Shown here piece after piece: positions 8,574-17,723 of a DNA stretch of 36,829 nt. The notes beneath the pieces were generated by a model that was not told the origin of the DNA, did not search any database, and saw only the letters and a program-made list of their open reading frames with translations. This DNA is from Bacteroidota bacterium (GTDB taxonomy: Bacteria > Bacteroidota > Bacteroidia > Bacteroidales > Paludibacteraceae). A program made the translations under genes and the position numbers. Every line of letters starts with the position of its first letter. Position 1 is the stretch's first letter. The stretch is taken from positions 1-36,829 of the forward strand of contig JAUZOM010000018.1 of NCBI GenBank assembly GCA_030706465.1, given 5' to 3'.

Positions 8574-10127
8574 ATGCAACCCGCTCAACGTGTAGCTGTA
8601 AATACCAGTTTTCTTTATGCCAGGATGGGCATTACCGTTTTTATCTCACTCTACGCTACCCGGTTGATTTTAGGAGCATTGGGTGTTGAAGACTTCGGTA
8701 TTTTCAATCTGGTGGGAGGAGTCATTGCCATGCTGACTTTTTTAAATAATGCCATGGCAACAGCTACCCAACGGTTTATGTCATACTCACAAGGAGATGG
8801 CAGATTGGATCGCCAAAAGCAAATTTTCAATGTGAGTGTAATATTGCATATCGTAATAGCGGTTCTCATTTTGCTGCTGCTGGAAGGAACCGGATATTTT
8901 TTGTTCAATGGCATACTTAAGATCTCTGAAGCCAGAATGGATGCGGCTAAACTTATTTATCAGTTTATGATTATAAGCACCCTATTTACGGTCATTTCAG
9001 TACCTTACGATGCGGTGATTAACGCCCACGAAAACATGCTGTTCGTAGCCATTCTCGGGATTATTGAAGCCGTATTGAAACTGGCTATTGCATTCTTTAT
9101 ATTAAAGGCCCCCTACGACAAGTTATCTGCTTTCGGGTTATTGATGGCAGCTCTTTCGGTTTTTCTTTTGATACTGCGCCGGATTTATTGCCACCGGGCT
9201 TATGCCGAATGTGAATTTAATATCCGAAGGTATTATGACAAACCATTGTTTAAAGAGATGACAAGCTTTGCCGGATGGTCATTCCTCGGTTCCTCAAGCA
9301 GCATGTTAGGCTATTATGGACAAGGGATTGTATTAAACATGTTCTTTGGCACGGTTGTCAATGCAGCACAAGGAGTGGCAGGACAGATAAGCGGACAATT
9401 GGGAGCTTTTGCGGGCACTATGCTAAAAGCACTAAATCCTGTTATTGCCAAAAGCGAAGGTGCCGGTGATCGGACCAGGATGTTGAAAGCATCCATGCTG
9501 GGAAGTAAATTATCTTTCTTTTTACTGGTCATATTTTATGTCCCTGTAATAATTGAAATGCCCTATATCTTCCATTTATGGCTTAAAAACGTACCTGATT
9601 ATGCCATCATTTTTTGTCGGTTGCTGCTACTGCGTAATTTGATTGAACAATTATACATTACATTGGCATCCTCCATAGCAGCCGTAGGGAATATAAAAAA
9701 TTACCAGATTTATTCTTCCACACTCTATGTAATACCGCTTATCGTTTCATACTTTCTATTTCTTTTGCATTATTCACCCTCAGTTTTATATGTGGTTTTT
9801 CTAATTTTCGCATTAATTAATCTGTTAGTTACCATGTACTTTGCCCGTGTAATTTGCGGATTATCAATTATGGGTTACTTAAAGACTGTGGTTTTACGCT
9901 GCATTCTATCTTTCGGATTAATATTTGCAATATCAGCTATTCCATTTCCATTAATGCACGAAGGCCTGATTCGGCTGTTGTTTGTGGTTGGAATTAGTTT
10001 TGTATCGTTTTCTTTTACAATCTGGTTTATCGGATTTACACAGGACGAACGTCGAATGGCCAGTCAAATGATTAGAAATTTTCTCAGAAAAATTAAGATT
10101 ACTCACAAAACTTTCGAAACAAACTGA
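8574..10127 (+). CDS. Wzx-like polysaccharide flippase
   Basis: A 517-residue integral membrane protein with 12-14 hydrophobic helices and no signal peptide. The N-terminal stretch TRLILGALGVEDFGIFNLVG, with NNAMATATQRFMSYSQG after it, is the pattern I associate with MOP-superfamily oligosaccharide flippases of Bacteroidota capsule loci. Known role: moving undecaprenyl-PP-linked repeat units across the inner membrane. It follows the kinase by 25 nt, so the two are probably cotranscribed. The specific lipid-linked substrate cannot be inferred. Confidence 0.88.
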   Translation: MQPAQRVAVNTSFLYARMGITVFISLYATRLILGALGVEDFGIFNLVGGVIAMLTFLNNAMATATQRFMSYSQGDGRLDRQKQIFNVSVILHIVIAVLILLLLEGTGYFLFNGILKISEARMDAAKLIYQFMIISTLFTVISVPYDAVINAHENMLFVAILGIIEAVLKLAIAFFILKAPYDKLSAFGLLMAALSVFLLILRRIYCHRAYAECEFNIRRYYDKPLFKEMTSFAGWSFLGSSSSMLGYYGQGIVLNMFFGTVVNAAQGVAGQISGQLGAFAGTMLKALNPVIAKSEGAGDRTRMLKASMLGSKLSFFLLVIFYVPVIIEMPYIFHLWLKNVPDYAIIFCRLLLLRNLIEQLYITLASSIAAVGNIKNYQIYSSTLYVIPLIVSYFLFLLHYSPSVLYVVFLIFALINLLVTMYFARVICGLSIMGYLKTVVLRCILSFGLIFAISAIPFPLMHEGLIRLLFVVGISFVSFSFTIWFIGFTQDERRMASQMIRNFLRKIKITHKTFETN

Positions 10128-10262
10128 AAAGGTAGAGATAACGAATGGTTGTCGACATTTAATGAAATCAACAAAATCAATTGTGGAAGCTGTTTGAGTA
10201 CTATACAACACAAAGCAGCACTGCAGAACGACACCTTATAAATTTAATCAGAATAAAATCAT

Positions 10263-10868
10263 ATGAACAATCTTAAATATTTATTAACTCCGCTATTAAT
10301 TCCTCATCTTTTTTGTTATTTTTTATTCGAGAATAAAGATTTTATCAAAGCTGACATCTTAGTTTTTTCAAAGAAATATGGTTATGATGATCAATATGGA
10401 ACAATAAGCAAATTAATTAAAACCCTTTTATTTTATCCTGAATATAGAAATGTATTTTACAAGCGGATTGGGGGAATAAGCAAGAAATTACATATTGGTT
10501 TTTTATTAGAAACATTGTTACCCGGTTTTAGATTTTTATGGATTGGCACCCCCGGTGAAAAGATAGGAAAAGGCTTATTTATAGAACACGGCAACTCCAC
10601 AATCATTTATGCAAAAAGTATTGGCGATTATTGTTGGATAAATCAGAATGTTTCCATAGGTGAAAGTGGAAAAGGGATACCTCAGATTGGAAGTAATGTC
10701 AGAATTGGCACCGGTGCTGTTGTGCTTGGACCAATAACGATAGGGGACAACGTTATAATCGGAGCAAATGCCACTGTAGTAAAAGATGTGCCTGCTAATT
10801 GCACTGTTGTACCATCACCAAGTTATATTATTAGAAGAGATGGAATGAGGGTTACAGAAAAACTCTGA
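10263..10868 (+). CDS. Serine-acetyltransferase-like hexapeptide acyltransferase
   Basis: A 201-residue protein. Residues about 100-185 are a left-handed beta-helix built from hexapeptide turns (IGKGLFIEHG, IGDYCWINQNVSIG, IGSNVRIGTGAVVLGPITIG, NVIIGANATVVKDVPANC). His109 sits where the catalytic His of CysE-like enzymes is found. The N-terminal 100 residues are helical and do not look like a full CysE N-domain. In polysaccharide loci such proteins O-acetylate sugars (WcaB/colanic-acid type), which I infer here; serine acetylation cannot be excluded by eye. It is 135 nt after the flippase and 95 nt before a GT4 gene. Confidence 0.82.
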   Translation: MNNLKYLLTPLLIPHLFCYFLFENKDFIKADILVFSKKYGYDDQYGTISKLIKTLLFYPEYRNVFYKRIGGISKKLHIGFLLETLLPGFRFLWIGTPGEKIGKGLFIEHGNSTIIYAKSIGDYCWINQNVSIGESGKGIPQIGSNVRIGTGAVVLGPITIGDNVIIGANATVVKDVPANCTVVPSPSYIIRRDGMRVTEKL

Positions 10869-10963
10869 CAATAATTCCACTTGGTATAATTGTACTAAAT
10901 GAACGACTCGCATTTGCCAACAAAGTTAAAGATCAATGTTATTGACAATTACAATACCAGGAA

Positions 10964-12232
10964 ATGAAGAATAAGAAAAAAATACTATGGTTTAGTCTAT
11001 ATCCGTTTCGGGAGGAAAATATGCGATCGACGGGAACTTGGTTAGGTTCCATGATACAGGCTTTACTTGAAACAGATGAAGTAGAACTCTATAACGTTGC
11101 ATTTGGGAACGTAGAGGAACCTACCCGAAAAGATTGTAAGAAGGTATCACAATGGATAATACCACATGAAAAAATAAATAAAAAAGGATTGCCTTCCCGT
11201 AAAACCATTAACTATATAAAAAAACTTGAAGCTGAAATCAGCCCTGACTTAATTCATATTTGGGGAACTGAAAGCTATTGGGGCATGCTGGCAGCTCAAA
11301 AGATATTATCAGCACCCGTTCTTTTAGATATGCAGGGAATCATAGTTGCCTGTGCAAAAGTATATTATGGAGGGCTTACCAATAAAGAGCTTATCGAATG
11401 TATCGGACTGAAAGAGATATTGTTACCTATTCGCCATTTATATTTCAGAAAACGTGGATTTGAAAAAAAAGGAATCCATGAACGTTACATCATTCAGAAT
11501 ACTCCTTTTATATCCGTACAGTCAGAATGGGTAAAAACCTATATTGAGCATGAAAATCCGGTATGTAAAATTTTTCCTACCGGGATAATGCTGCGAAAAG
11601 AGTTCTACGAAGCCCAACCCTGGACTATCGAGAATAGAGAAAACCCGGTAATATTTACTTCAAGTTCGGGTTCTGTGTCTTATAAGGGATTACATGTATT
11701 ATTTAGAGCCATAGCTGTATTAAAACAAAAATTCCCAACCATTCAATTACGAATAGCCGGTATTATCCAATATGCAAAATACGGTTACATTAGAGATGGA
11801 TATTCCGCCTGGTTACTAAAAGAAGCAAAGAGATTAGATATAGTTGATTCAATTGTGTGGTTAGGGGGGCTGAATGCTGAAGAAATAGTCGATCAATTTC
11901 ATGCTGCTTCTGCAGTGGTTATACCTTCATATGTAGAATCGTATTGTTTGGTATTAGCTGAAGCAATGATAGTAGGAGTACCAACAGCTGTTTCGTATGC
12001 GGGTGCAATGCCTGAACTGGCACGCCATAATGAATCGGCACTCTATTTTCCGGTGGGCGATTATATGTCTTGTGCATGTCAAATAGAAAAGCTATTATTT
12101 AATAAAGCATTGGCAGAAAAACTTTCCAAACAAGCCAGAGAGGAGGGGTTAAACAGAAACAATGCGAATAAAGTTGTGAAAAGACAACTTGAAATTTATA
12201 ACGAAGTAATTGATCAAACTACTGGCAACTAA
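10964..12232 (+). CDS. GT4-type glycosyltransferase
   Basis: A 422-residue GT-B fold enzyme. The N-terminal domain starts KKILWFSLYPF. The C-terminal Glycos_transf_1 domain shows ENPVIFTSSSGSVSYKGLHV, then IVWLGGLNAEEIVDQFHAA, then the E-x7-E donor-site motif (E325-SYCLVLA-E333) and GVPTAVSYAGAMPELARHNE. Family role: retaining transfer from a nucleotide sugar to the lipid-linked acceptor on the cytoplasmic face. Donor and acceptor are unknown. It is longer than the other GT4 proteins in the locus and not clearly paralogous to them. The 217 nt after it, up to the polymerase, hold only a 64-codon overlapping frame that I do not accept as a gene. Confidence 0.9.
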   Translation: MKNKKKILWFSLYPFREENMRSTGTWLGSMIQALLETDEVELYNVAFGNVEEPTRKDCKKVSQWIIPHEKINKKGLPSRKTINYIKKLEAEISPDLIHIWGTESYWGMLAAQKILSAPVLLDMQGIIVACAKVYYGGLTNKELIECIGLKEILLPIRHLYFRKRGFEKKGIHERYIIQNTPFISVQSEWVKTYIEHENPVCKIFPTGIMLRKEFYEAQPWTIENRENPVIFTSSSGSVSYKGLHVLFRAIAVLKQKFPTIQLRIAGIIQYAKYGYIRDGYSAWLLKEAKRLDIVDSIVWLGGLNAEEIVDQFHAASAVVIPSYVESYCLVLAEAMIVGVPTAVSYAGAMPELARHNESALYFPVGDYMSCACQIEKLLFNKALAEKLSKQAREEGLNRNNANKVVKRQLEIYNEVIDQTTGN

Positions 12233-12449
12233 TTATCTCGGATATTTTATACGCGAAACGTGCAGCGAAATAATTCAACGACAATTGGCGGACCGGTTTT
12301 CTGTTGGAAATGGGAAGATAAATGAACAAATGAAGGGATTTAAGAACTTGTACGCCCATCCTGTTGTAACGTATTTAACGAGACGCCCCAACATATTAAA
12401 TTAAGGGGAAAAGCAAGCATGGTTGTAATTAAAGGCACTTGTAAAAAAG

Positions 12450-13841
12450 ATGAAGTACAGGTGGACTAACAAGCCCCGTTCCGATAAAAATAATACAAAA
12501 ATGACCAAAAGACAATTATTACTAAATACTATCTCATTTACAATACTACCGGTTGCTGTTTTTTCAGTAACTCCATACCCCGGCATATTTACCAATGCCA
12601 TTGTCCTCCTACAAAACACAACTTTTTGGTGGATGATAGAAGCATTGGTTTTACTTGCATTCTTAACTATGAATCGCTTCTTTTATGATCGCGTTAATTC
12701 TAAAAACCTGAGAGTAGTCGGGTGGTATCTCATTTGGAATATTTTCTGTTTCTTTAGGGGGGCGTTTATTGCCGAAACTTATTGGGATTGGAAAGGACTG
12801 ATTGGAAACACAATGGCTTTGCTTATTCCCATTGTTGCTTACCTGGGGACCAATAAAGAGATTTTGCAATCCATGTTGTCGTTTTATGTAAAATATACCT
12901 TACCGCTTTTTTTCGTTTTCATTTTACTTATTAGTACCGATGCGTATGGTTTTTATTTGGTACCAGTCAGTTTCCTAATGTTGTTCTTCCCCATTTTAAC
13001 CACCCGCTGGAAGGTAGTCGTAGCAGCCTTTACCATGTTGGTACTATTGATAGACTTTGATGCGCGTAGCAACGTAATTAAATTCGGAGTGCCTATTGTG
13101 TTATTGCTTGTCTATTATTTCAGGAGATTCATCTCCATAAAATGGTTGGAGCTATTGCGTAACATTCTTATTATATTACCTATAGTACTATTTTCATTAG
13201 CAGCAAGTGGTATCTTTAATGTATTCAATATGGATAACTACATAAAGGGCAATTATGAGCAAGTGAAACGTGATGCAAAAGGTGAAAAAGTAGAAAACAA
13301 TCTTAAGGCTGATACCCGTACATTTTTGTATGTAGAAGTTTTGTTCACAGCAAAAAAGTATAACTGTTGGTGGATCGGGCGCAGTCCGGCCAGAGGAAAT
13401 ATAAGTGAAGCCTTTGGTGAAGAAGATGAGAATCACCGGGGTGAACGGTTAAGCAATGAGGTCGCTATTCTGAATGTTTTTACATGGAGCGGAATTATAG
13501 GCGTTTTACTCTATCTGCTCGTATTTTATAGAGCATCTTTTATAGCCTTAAACCGATCGAACAATATTTTTAGCAAAATGATTGGGATGTTTATAGCTTT
13601 TCGATGGTTATATGGCTGGGTGGAAGATGTTAATAATTATTCCTTGAATTTTTTTATGCTTTGGCTCATGATAGGCCTTTGTTTTTCAAAGTCATTCAGA
13701 GCCATGTCTAACAAGGAAGTGACTTATTGGGCACGTGGAATTTTTAATATAAACTATAAAAAGTTATCCGGAAAGAAAATGGTTGAATCGATAAGTGAAG
13801 AAGCAACAATTAGCAATACTTATCACAGGTCACCGTTGTAA
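12450..13841 (+). CDS. Wzy-like O-antigen/exopolysaccharide polymerase
   Basis: A 463-residue polytopic membrane protein with roughly 10-11 helices and a large hydrophilic loop around residues 265-335 (GNYEQVKRDAKGEKVENN ... RSPARGNISEAFGEEDENHR). One large periplasmic loop near the C-terminal third is typical of Wzy polymerases, which share little sequence. It is the only protein in the locus with this architecture, so the polymerase role is inferred from topology and context. An alternative start at 12501 (MTKRQLLLNTISF) would remove 17 polar residues and put the first helix closer to the N-terminus; both are possible. Confidence 0.72.
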   Translation: MKYRWTNKPRSDKNNTKMTKRQLLLNTISFTILPVAVFSVTPYPGIFTNAIVLLQNTTFWWMIEALVLLAFLTMNRFFYDRVNSKNLRVVGWYLIWNIFCFFRGAFIAETYWDWKGLIGNTMALLIPIVAYLGTNKEILQSMLSFYVKYTLPLFFVFILLISTDAYGFYLVPVSFLMLFFPILTTRWKVVVAAFTMLVLLIDFDARSNVIKFGVPIVLLLVYYFRRFISIKWLELLRNILIILPIVLFSLAASGIFNVFNMDNYIKGNYEQVKRDAKGEKVENNLKADTRTFLYVEVLFTAKKYNCWWIGRSPARGNISEAFGEEDENHRGERLSNEVAILNVFTWSGIIGVLLYLLVFYRASFIALNRSNNIFSKMIGMFIAFRWLYGWVEDVNNYSLNFFMLWLMIGLCFSKSFRAMSNKEVTYWARGIFNINYKKLSGKKMVESISEEATISNTYHRSPL

Positions 13842-14167
13842 GTGAAAATCGATTTATTACTAATTCATTTTTAAAGTCCATTATTTAAGTAATGGTCAAG
13901 AAATAATGTCTTTCTATGGAATCCGGCCTCTCTCTAAACCCCTCTCCCAAGGAGAAGAACTTTGCCGGGCGCTAAGAAGAAAATTATAGCTCATTCTATT
14001 CGTTCGATTACTTTACAGCGACCGGAATCTTAATAGAAGCGAATATTAATTACAATCATTCAGGACATGTTTAAGATAAAAATTAATTAGACTCTCAAGC
14101 GGTGGATTCGAAAGATGAAGGTTATCAATTTAATATTTAATAATAGTGGATTAATATAAGGTTATCA
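13842..14167. other. 326-bp spacer without gene
   Basis: No open frame of note. It contains a weak dyad CCATTATTTAAGTAATGG (13878-13895) shortly after the polymerase stop, without a U-tract, and a stretch CCCCTCTCCCAAGGAGAAG (about 13938-13956), a small CTCTCC/GGAGAA inverted repeat. Nothing else is recognised. Confidence 0.5.
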
Positions 14168-15058
14168 ATGAAAAAAATCGCAATTTTACTTACATGCCAT
14201 AATAGGAAAGAAAAAACTATTAATTGTTTAAAATCTTTGCATCAGGCGCTCGAGTCATCTGATCACAAGATTAAATTTGATATCTATTTGGTGGATGATG
14301 GTTCAACGGATGGGACTTCGGAGCAAGTTTCGTTGCATTTCCCGGAGATAAATCTAATCAAGGGGTCTGGCGAATTGTTCTGGGCCGGAGGTATGAGGCT
14401 GGCATGGAAAACCGCTTTAACCAAAGATCCGCATTATGATTCTTTCTTACTTTTAAATGATGATGTAATGCTGATGGAGAATTTTCTTATTGAGCTATTA
14501 AGCACCCACGAATATTGCCTGGAACATTATAATCGGCCGGGAATCTATGTCAGCTCGACTAGGGATCTGATTAATTCAAAGATTTCTTATGGTGGAACCC
14601 TGATTAAACACAAAGGAATAAAATTAAAATCAGTTAGAATTAATCCGGGTGATGTTCCTTTACCCTGTTCGATGGCGAATGCCAATATTTTAATGGTAAC
14701 AATGGACGTTGTAAAGGCTATTGGCATCCTAGATCCAACGTACACACATCAATTTGCCGATTATGATTATTCACTCACCGCAGCTAAAAAAGGGATTCCG
14801 GTCTTAGTGTGCCCCGGGGTTGGCGGCAAGTGTATGAATGACCATGAAAAAAGCTGGCTTTCAGCTGACACCTCTTTGAAAGACCGGATCAGTTATCTGT
14901 ATAGCCCTTTAGGATTAGCATATAAAGAGCAAATCTATTATTTAAAGAAAAATTTCAAATATCAATTGCCTTATTATTTTATTATGCTTTGGTTAAAAAC
15001 ATTATTCCCGTTTATTTGGGATGAATTTAAAAAGAATCCGGGCCAAACAACCATATGA
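14168..15058 (+). CDS. GT2-type glycosyltransferase
   Basis: A 296-residue GT-A enzyme. The N-terminus IAILLTCHNRKEKTINCLKS is the nucleotide-binding start. DDGSTDGT (43-50) and LLLNDDV (94-100) give the two acidic motifs, the second being the DxD-like metal site. GELFWAGGMRLAW (68-80) is typical of rhamnosyltransferase-like members of GT2. A hydrophobic segment near residues 270-285 may lie on the membrane. It is an inverting transferase by family; the donor is unknown. It is the only GT2 in the locus, and it sits between two long spacers (326 and 387 bp), suggesting it could be its own transcription unit or a separate acquisition. Confidence 0.9.
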   Translation: MKKIAILLTCHNRKEKTINCLKSLHQALESSDHKIKFDIYLVDDGSTDGTSEQVSLHFPEINLIKGSGELFWAGGMRLAWKTALTKDPHYDSFLLLNDDVMLMENFLIELLSTHEYCLEHYNRPGIYVSSTRDLINSKISYGGTLIKHKGIKLKSVRINPGDVPLPCSMANANILMVTMDVVKAIGILDPTYTHQFADYDYSLTAAKKGIPVLVCPGVGGKCMNDHEKSWLSADTSLKDRISYLYSPLGLAYKEQIYYLKKNFKYQLPYYFIMLWLKTLFPFIWDEFKKNPGQTTI

Positions 15059-15445
15059 TCTGTTTCCGGACGAATCTGATCTTACATTTGATTTTACAAT
15101 ATAGTTTTAACAAATAAATAATTCTACCGGATAGATCGTGAAAATAAGCCTGAATTGCCAGGAAAGAACCGCTTAGCCATCAAAAATTAGTTTCAATAAA
15201 AGAATGGAGGATTATAATCTTATTATCTTTTTATATTCTCCCCCAACGCATCTTTACCGGCTTCCGTTTTAGGTAAAAAGTGGAAAAGGAGAGATTTCGC
15301 TGGGGATTCGATAAAGCTTCCGGTAGACGAAGCAGATAATAAAAGATCCAATCCCGGTGACTCTTAATTGTAAAATTATAGATTTTCCACAACAGATCCA
15401 ACAAAACCAATTAAATTATACACCAGTTACATAAGAATTAAGATA
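15059..15445. other. 387-bp spacer, possible coding remnant
   Basis: No gene is supported. A short open stretch ending at 15366 reads KKWKRRDFAGDSIKLPVDEA and a few more residues before a stop. It has a plausible protein composition but no start, and the other frames nearby are broken. It could be the tail of a deleted gene. I did not recognise its family. Confidence 0.3.
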
Positions 15446-16207
15446 ATGAAAAATATTATTATAAATGCAGATGATTTTGGCAAAAATAAAGAGGTAAACC
15501 TTGCTATCATGGCATTGATGGATTCAAATCTCTGTATGGATACCACACTCCTTGTAAATTTTGAGGACTCCGCGCAGGCAGCTGATCTGGCGACCTCAAC
15601 GAAAAAAAAGAATAATGTGGGTATCCACCTCAATTTAACGGAAGGTTTCCCTTTGACCGCTAAAATCAGAAATGAAAGCCGGTTCTGTGACAAGGATGGT
15701 TTGTTTCATTACAATAAAGTCAAACGAATCGTACACCTTACCAGTTCGGAAAAGAAAGCCGTTCAGGAAGAACTGACAAGCCAAATACAATTATGCCGGA
15801 AACTTGGGATTCCTATTTCGCATGCCGACTCGCATAACCATGTTCATGAAGAGCCGGGAATGCTCCTTTTGCTTATTGATATTTTGAGAAAAGAGAATAT
15901 CCCTTTTTTAAGGCTTACAAACAACATTGAAAAAACATCCTTTGTAAACAGATTTTACCGGGATTCATATAATTCCATATTATATTTTCACAAACTAACC
16001 AGGACTGATTATTTTGGAAGCACTTTAAATTTACGGAATTACAAAAAGCCATTTAAAGAAAATTCAATCATTGAACTCATGGTTCACCCGGGACAAATAA
16101 TTAACAATCAAATTTATGACGTTTACTCGAAAGAAAATCTAAGCCTGCATTTACCTGGAATAATTGAAGGAAACAGATTAACGTCTTATCATCAATTTGC
16201 TAAATAG
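15446..16207 (+). CDS. YdjC/ChbG-family carbohydrate deacetylase
   Basis: A 253-residue protein with the whole YdjC signature: NADDFG (7-12, metal-binding Asp pair), GIHLNLTEG with His61, HADSHNHVH (126-134) and ELMVHPG near residue 213. These are the metal and catalytic residues of the family, which removes acetyl groups from N-acetylated sugars such as chito-oligosaccharides. In a polysaccharide locus it would create free amino groups on the repeat unit or its lipid-linked precursor (inference). It is cytoplasmic, with no signal peptide. It is followed after 50 nt by a GT4 gene, so it probably acts at the same assembly step. Confidence 0.9.
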   Translation: MKNIIINADDFGKNKEVNLAIMALMDSNLCMDTTLLVNFEDSAQAADLATSTKKKNNVGIHLNLTEGFPLTAKIRNESRFCDKDGLFHYNKVKRIVHLTSSEKKAVQEELTSQIQLCRKLGIPISHADSHNHVHEEPGMLLLLIDILRKENIPFLRLTNNIEKTSFVNRFYRDSYNSILYFHKLTRTDYFGSTLNLRNYKKPFKENSIIELMVHPGQIINNQIYDVYSKENLSLHLPGIIEGNRLTSYHQFAK

Positions 16208-16257
16208 TTATAGGGAGAATACTGTTAAGCAAGTTTTTATTAGAAACGAGAGAAAAT

Positions 16258-17412
16258 ATGAAGAGAAAATTATTAGTATTCCATCCGGCATTAGCTCCTT
16301 ATCGGATAGATCTTTTTAATGGATTAAATGAAACCTTTGACGCTGACTTTTATTTTTTTCGTAGAAGCTTGATTTCACAAAAGTTTGATGTTACAAAATT
16401 AGAAAGTCAATTAAATTTCACACCAAAATTTCTGACAACAGGATTGAATTTGTATCATAAGAAAGGAATGATACGATTCGGTTATTTAAAAAAAATCATT
16501 CTTCATAAACCGGACATAATTATATGTTCTGAATTTAATATATTAACATTCCTGACAGTTCTATTTACAAAAGCATTTTTTACCCAAACGGAAGTATACA
16601 CCTTTTGCGATGATAGTGTAGATGTTGCAAAGAAAAGCTCCATCGCACGAAGGATAGGAAGATTCGTGGAATTAAAATTATTGGATGGAATCATTTTGGG
16701 AAATGATTTTGCGGAAGACTGGTATAATAAAAACTTTCCTAAAGTTCAGACCATTGTTTCTCCTATCATACAAAAGGAGGAAAGAATTATGTCTATCATT
16801 AATAGTGCCCAACAGATATCTGCCGAATACACTAAAAAGTATAATCTAAAAGATAAAAACCTATTACTTTTTGTAGGCCGACTGGTAGAAGTTAAGAACT
16901 TAAGATTTCTTTTGGAAGTTTTTTCGCACTATATAGTAACAAACCAAAATGCAGTATTGATATTGATAGGCGATGGTGACAAAAAGACTGAGCTGATAAA
17001 GCAGGTTGAAGAGTTGAAAATCCAGGATAACATTATCTTCGCTGGTCGTTTTGAAAATGAAGAGCTTTATGCCTGGTATCGAATTGCAGATTATTTCATT
17101 CTTCCCAGTATATCGGAGACTTTTGGTGCAGTTGTAAATGAATCATTAATAGCCGGGGTTCCTGTGATATGTTCGAATCTGGCCGGTGCCTCCAGCCTGA
17201 TCAATAAAAAAAACGGTGTAACCTTTAATCCAAACGATCCGGAAGAATTACTTTCAGTTTTTAAAGAAACTTTAAACAAAAAAAGGCCATTAAAGAATCA
17301 TTTATCAACTGATGATTCATTGATGCCCTATACTTTTAATCAGCGAATGACCAAGCTAATCTCTTTTTTAAAACACGACAATCCGAAGAAAACACCCGAA
17401 GAATCAATCTGA
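16258..17412 (+). CDS. GT4-type glycosyltransferase (paralogue pair A, first copy)
   Basis: A 384-residue GT-B enzyme beginning KRKLLVFHPALAPYRIDLFN. The C-terminal domain has LLLFVGRLVEVKNLRFLLEV, LIGDGDKK, and the E-x7-E motif ETFGAVVNE (287-295) followed by AGVPVICSNLAGASSLI. Strong similarity in the acceptor region (LAPYRIDL, YFFRR, then a spaced LNF block) and in the C-domain shows that the gene starting at 17724 is a diverged paralogue. The donor sugar is unknown. A 128-bp-type element lies in the 311-bp spacer between the two copies. Confidence 0.9.
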   Translation: MKRKLLVFHPALAPYRIDLFNGLNETFDADFYFFRRSLISQKFDVTKLESQLNFTPKFLTTGLNLYHKKGMIRFGYLKKIILHKPDIIICSEFNILTFLTVLFTKAFFTQTEVYTFCDDSVDVAKKSSIARRIGRFVELKLLDGIILGNDFAEDWYNKNFPKVQTIVSPIIQKEERIMSIINSAQQISAEYTKKYNLKDKNLLLFVGRLVEVKNLRFLLEVFSHYIVTNQNAVLILIGDGDKKTELIKQVEELKIQDNIIFAGRFENEELYAWYRIADYFILPSISETFGAVVNESLIAGVPVICSNLAGASSLINKKNGVTFNPNDPEELLSVFKETLNKKRPLKNHLSTDDSLMPYTFNQRMTKLISFLKHDNPKKTPEESI

Positions 17413-17540
17413 AAAATCATATTTCCTTTTAAACCGGTCAACATAGTAAAACAGGTTTGCCAACCGGGAATATCCCCAGGTTTTATTTTAGCAGACCATC
17501 TTGATTCTGCAGGTATTGAAAAGCCAGGGCTATTTTATAA

Positions 17541-17669
17541 TAAGTACATCACGAAAATTAGTTTATATTATTCAAGACACACCTCACAGGTTTTAAAAAC
17601 CTGTGAGTATCCTATTTCGCTAAAAATATCTTTTAAAAATTGTATAAACCAATTATAGTTCAATACTTA
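17541..17669. mobile_element. 128-bp MITE-like element, copy 2
   Basis: The same element as at 635-762 in the same orientation, starting TAAGTACATCA and ending GTTCAATACTTA. The central hairpin (17583-17607) is CTCACAGGTTTT-A-AAAACCTGTGAG. Relative to copy 1, an A-to-C change in the left arm is matched by T-to-G in the right arm, so pairing is kept. The block GTATCCTATTTCGCTAAAAA is unchanged. It occupies most of the gap between two paralogous GT4 genes. Confidence 0.7.
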
Positions 17670-17723
17670 GCACGCTATTAATTAGTTATAGAATATTAAA
17701 GACTAATCATCTTATCGGAATCT

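Noticed and set aside
12210-12404. 64-codon + frame overlapping the end of the GT4 gene
   Set aside because: It starts inside the upstream gene, has no recognisable domain, and has an irregular composition (LTRRPNILN end); likely chance.
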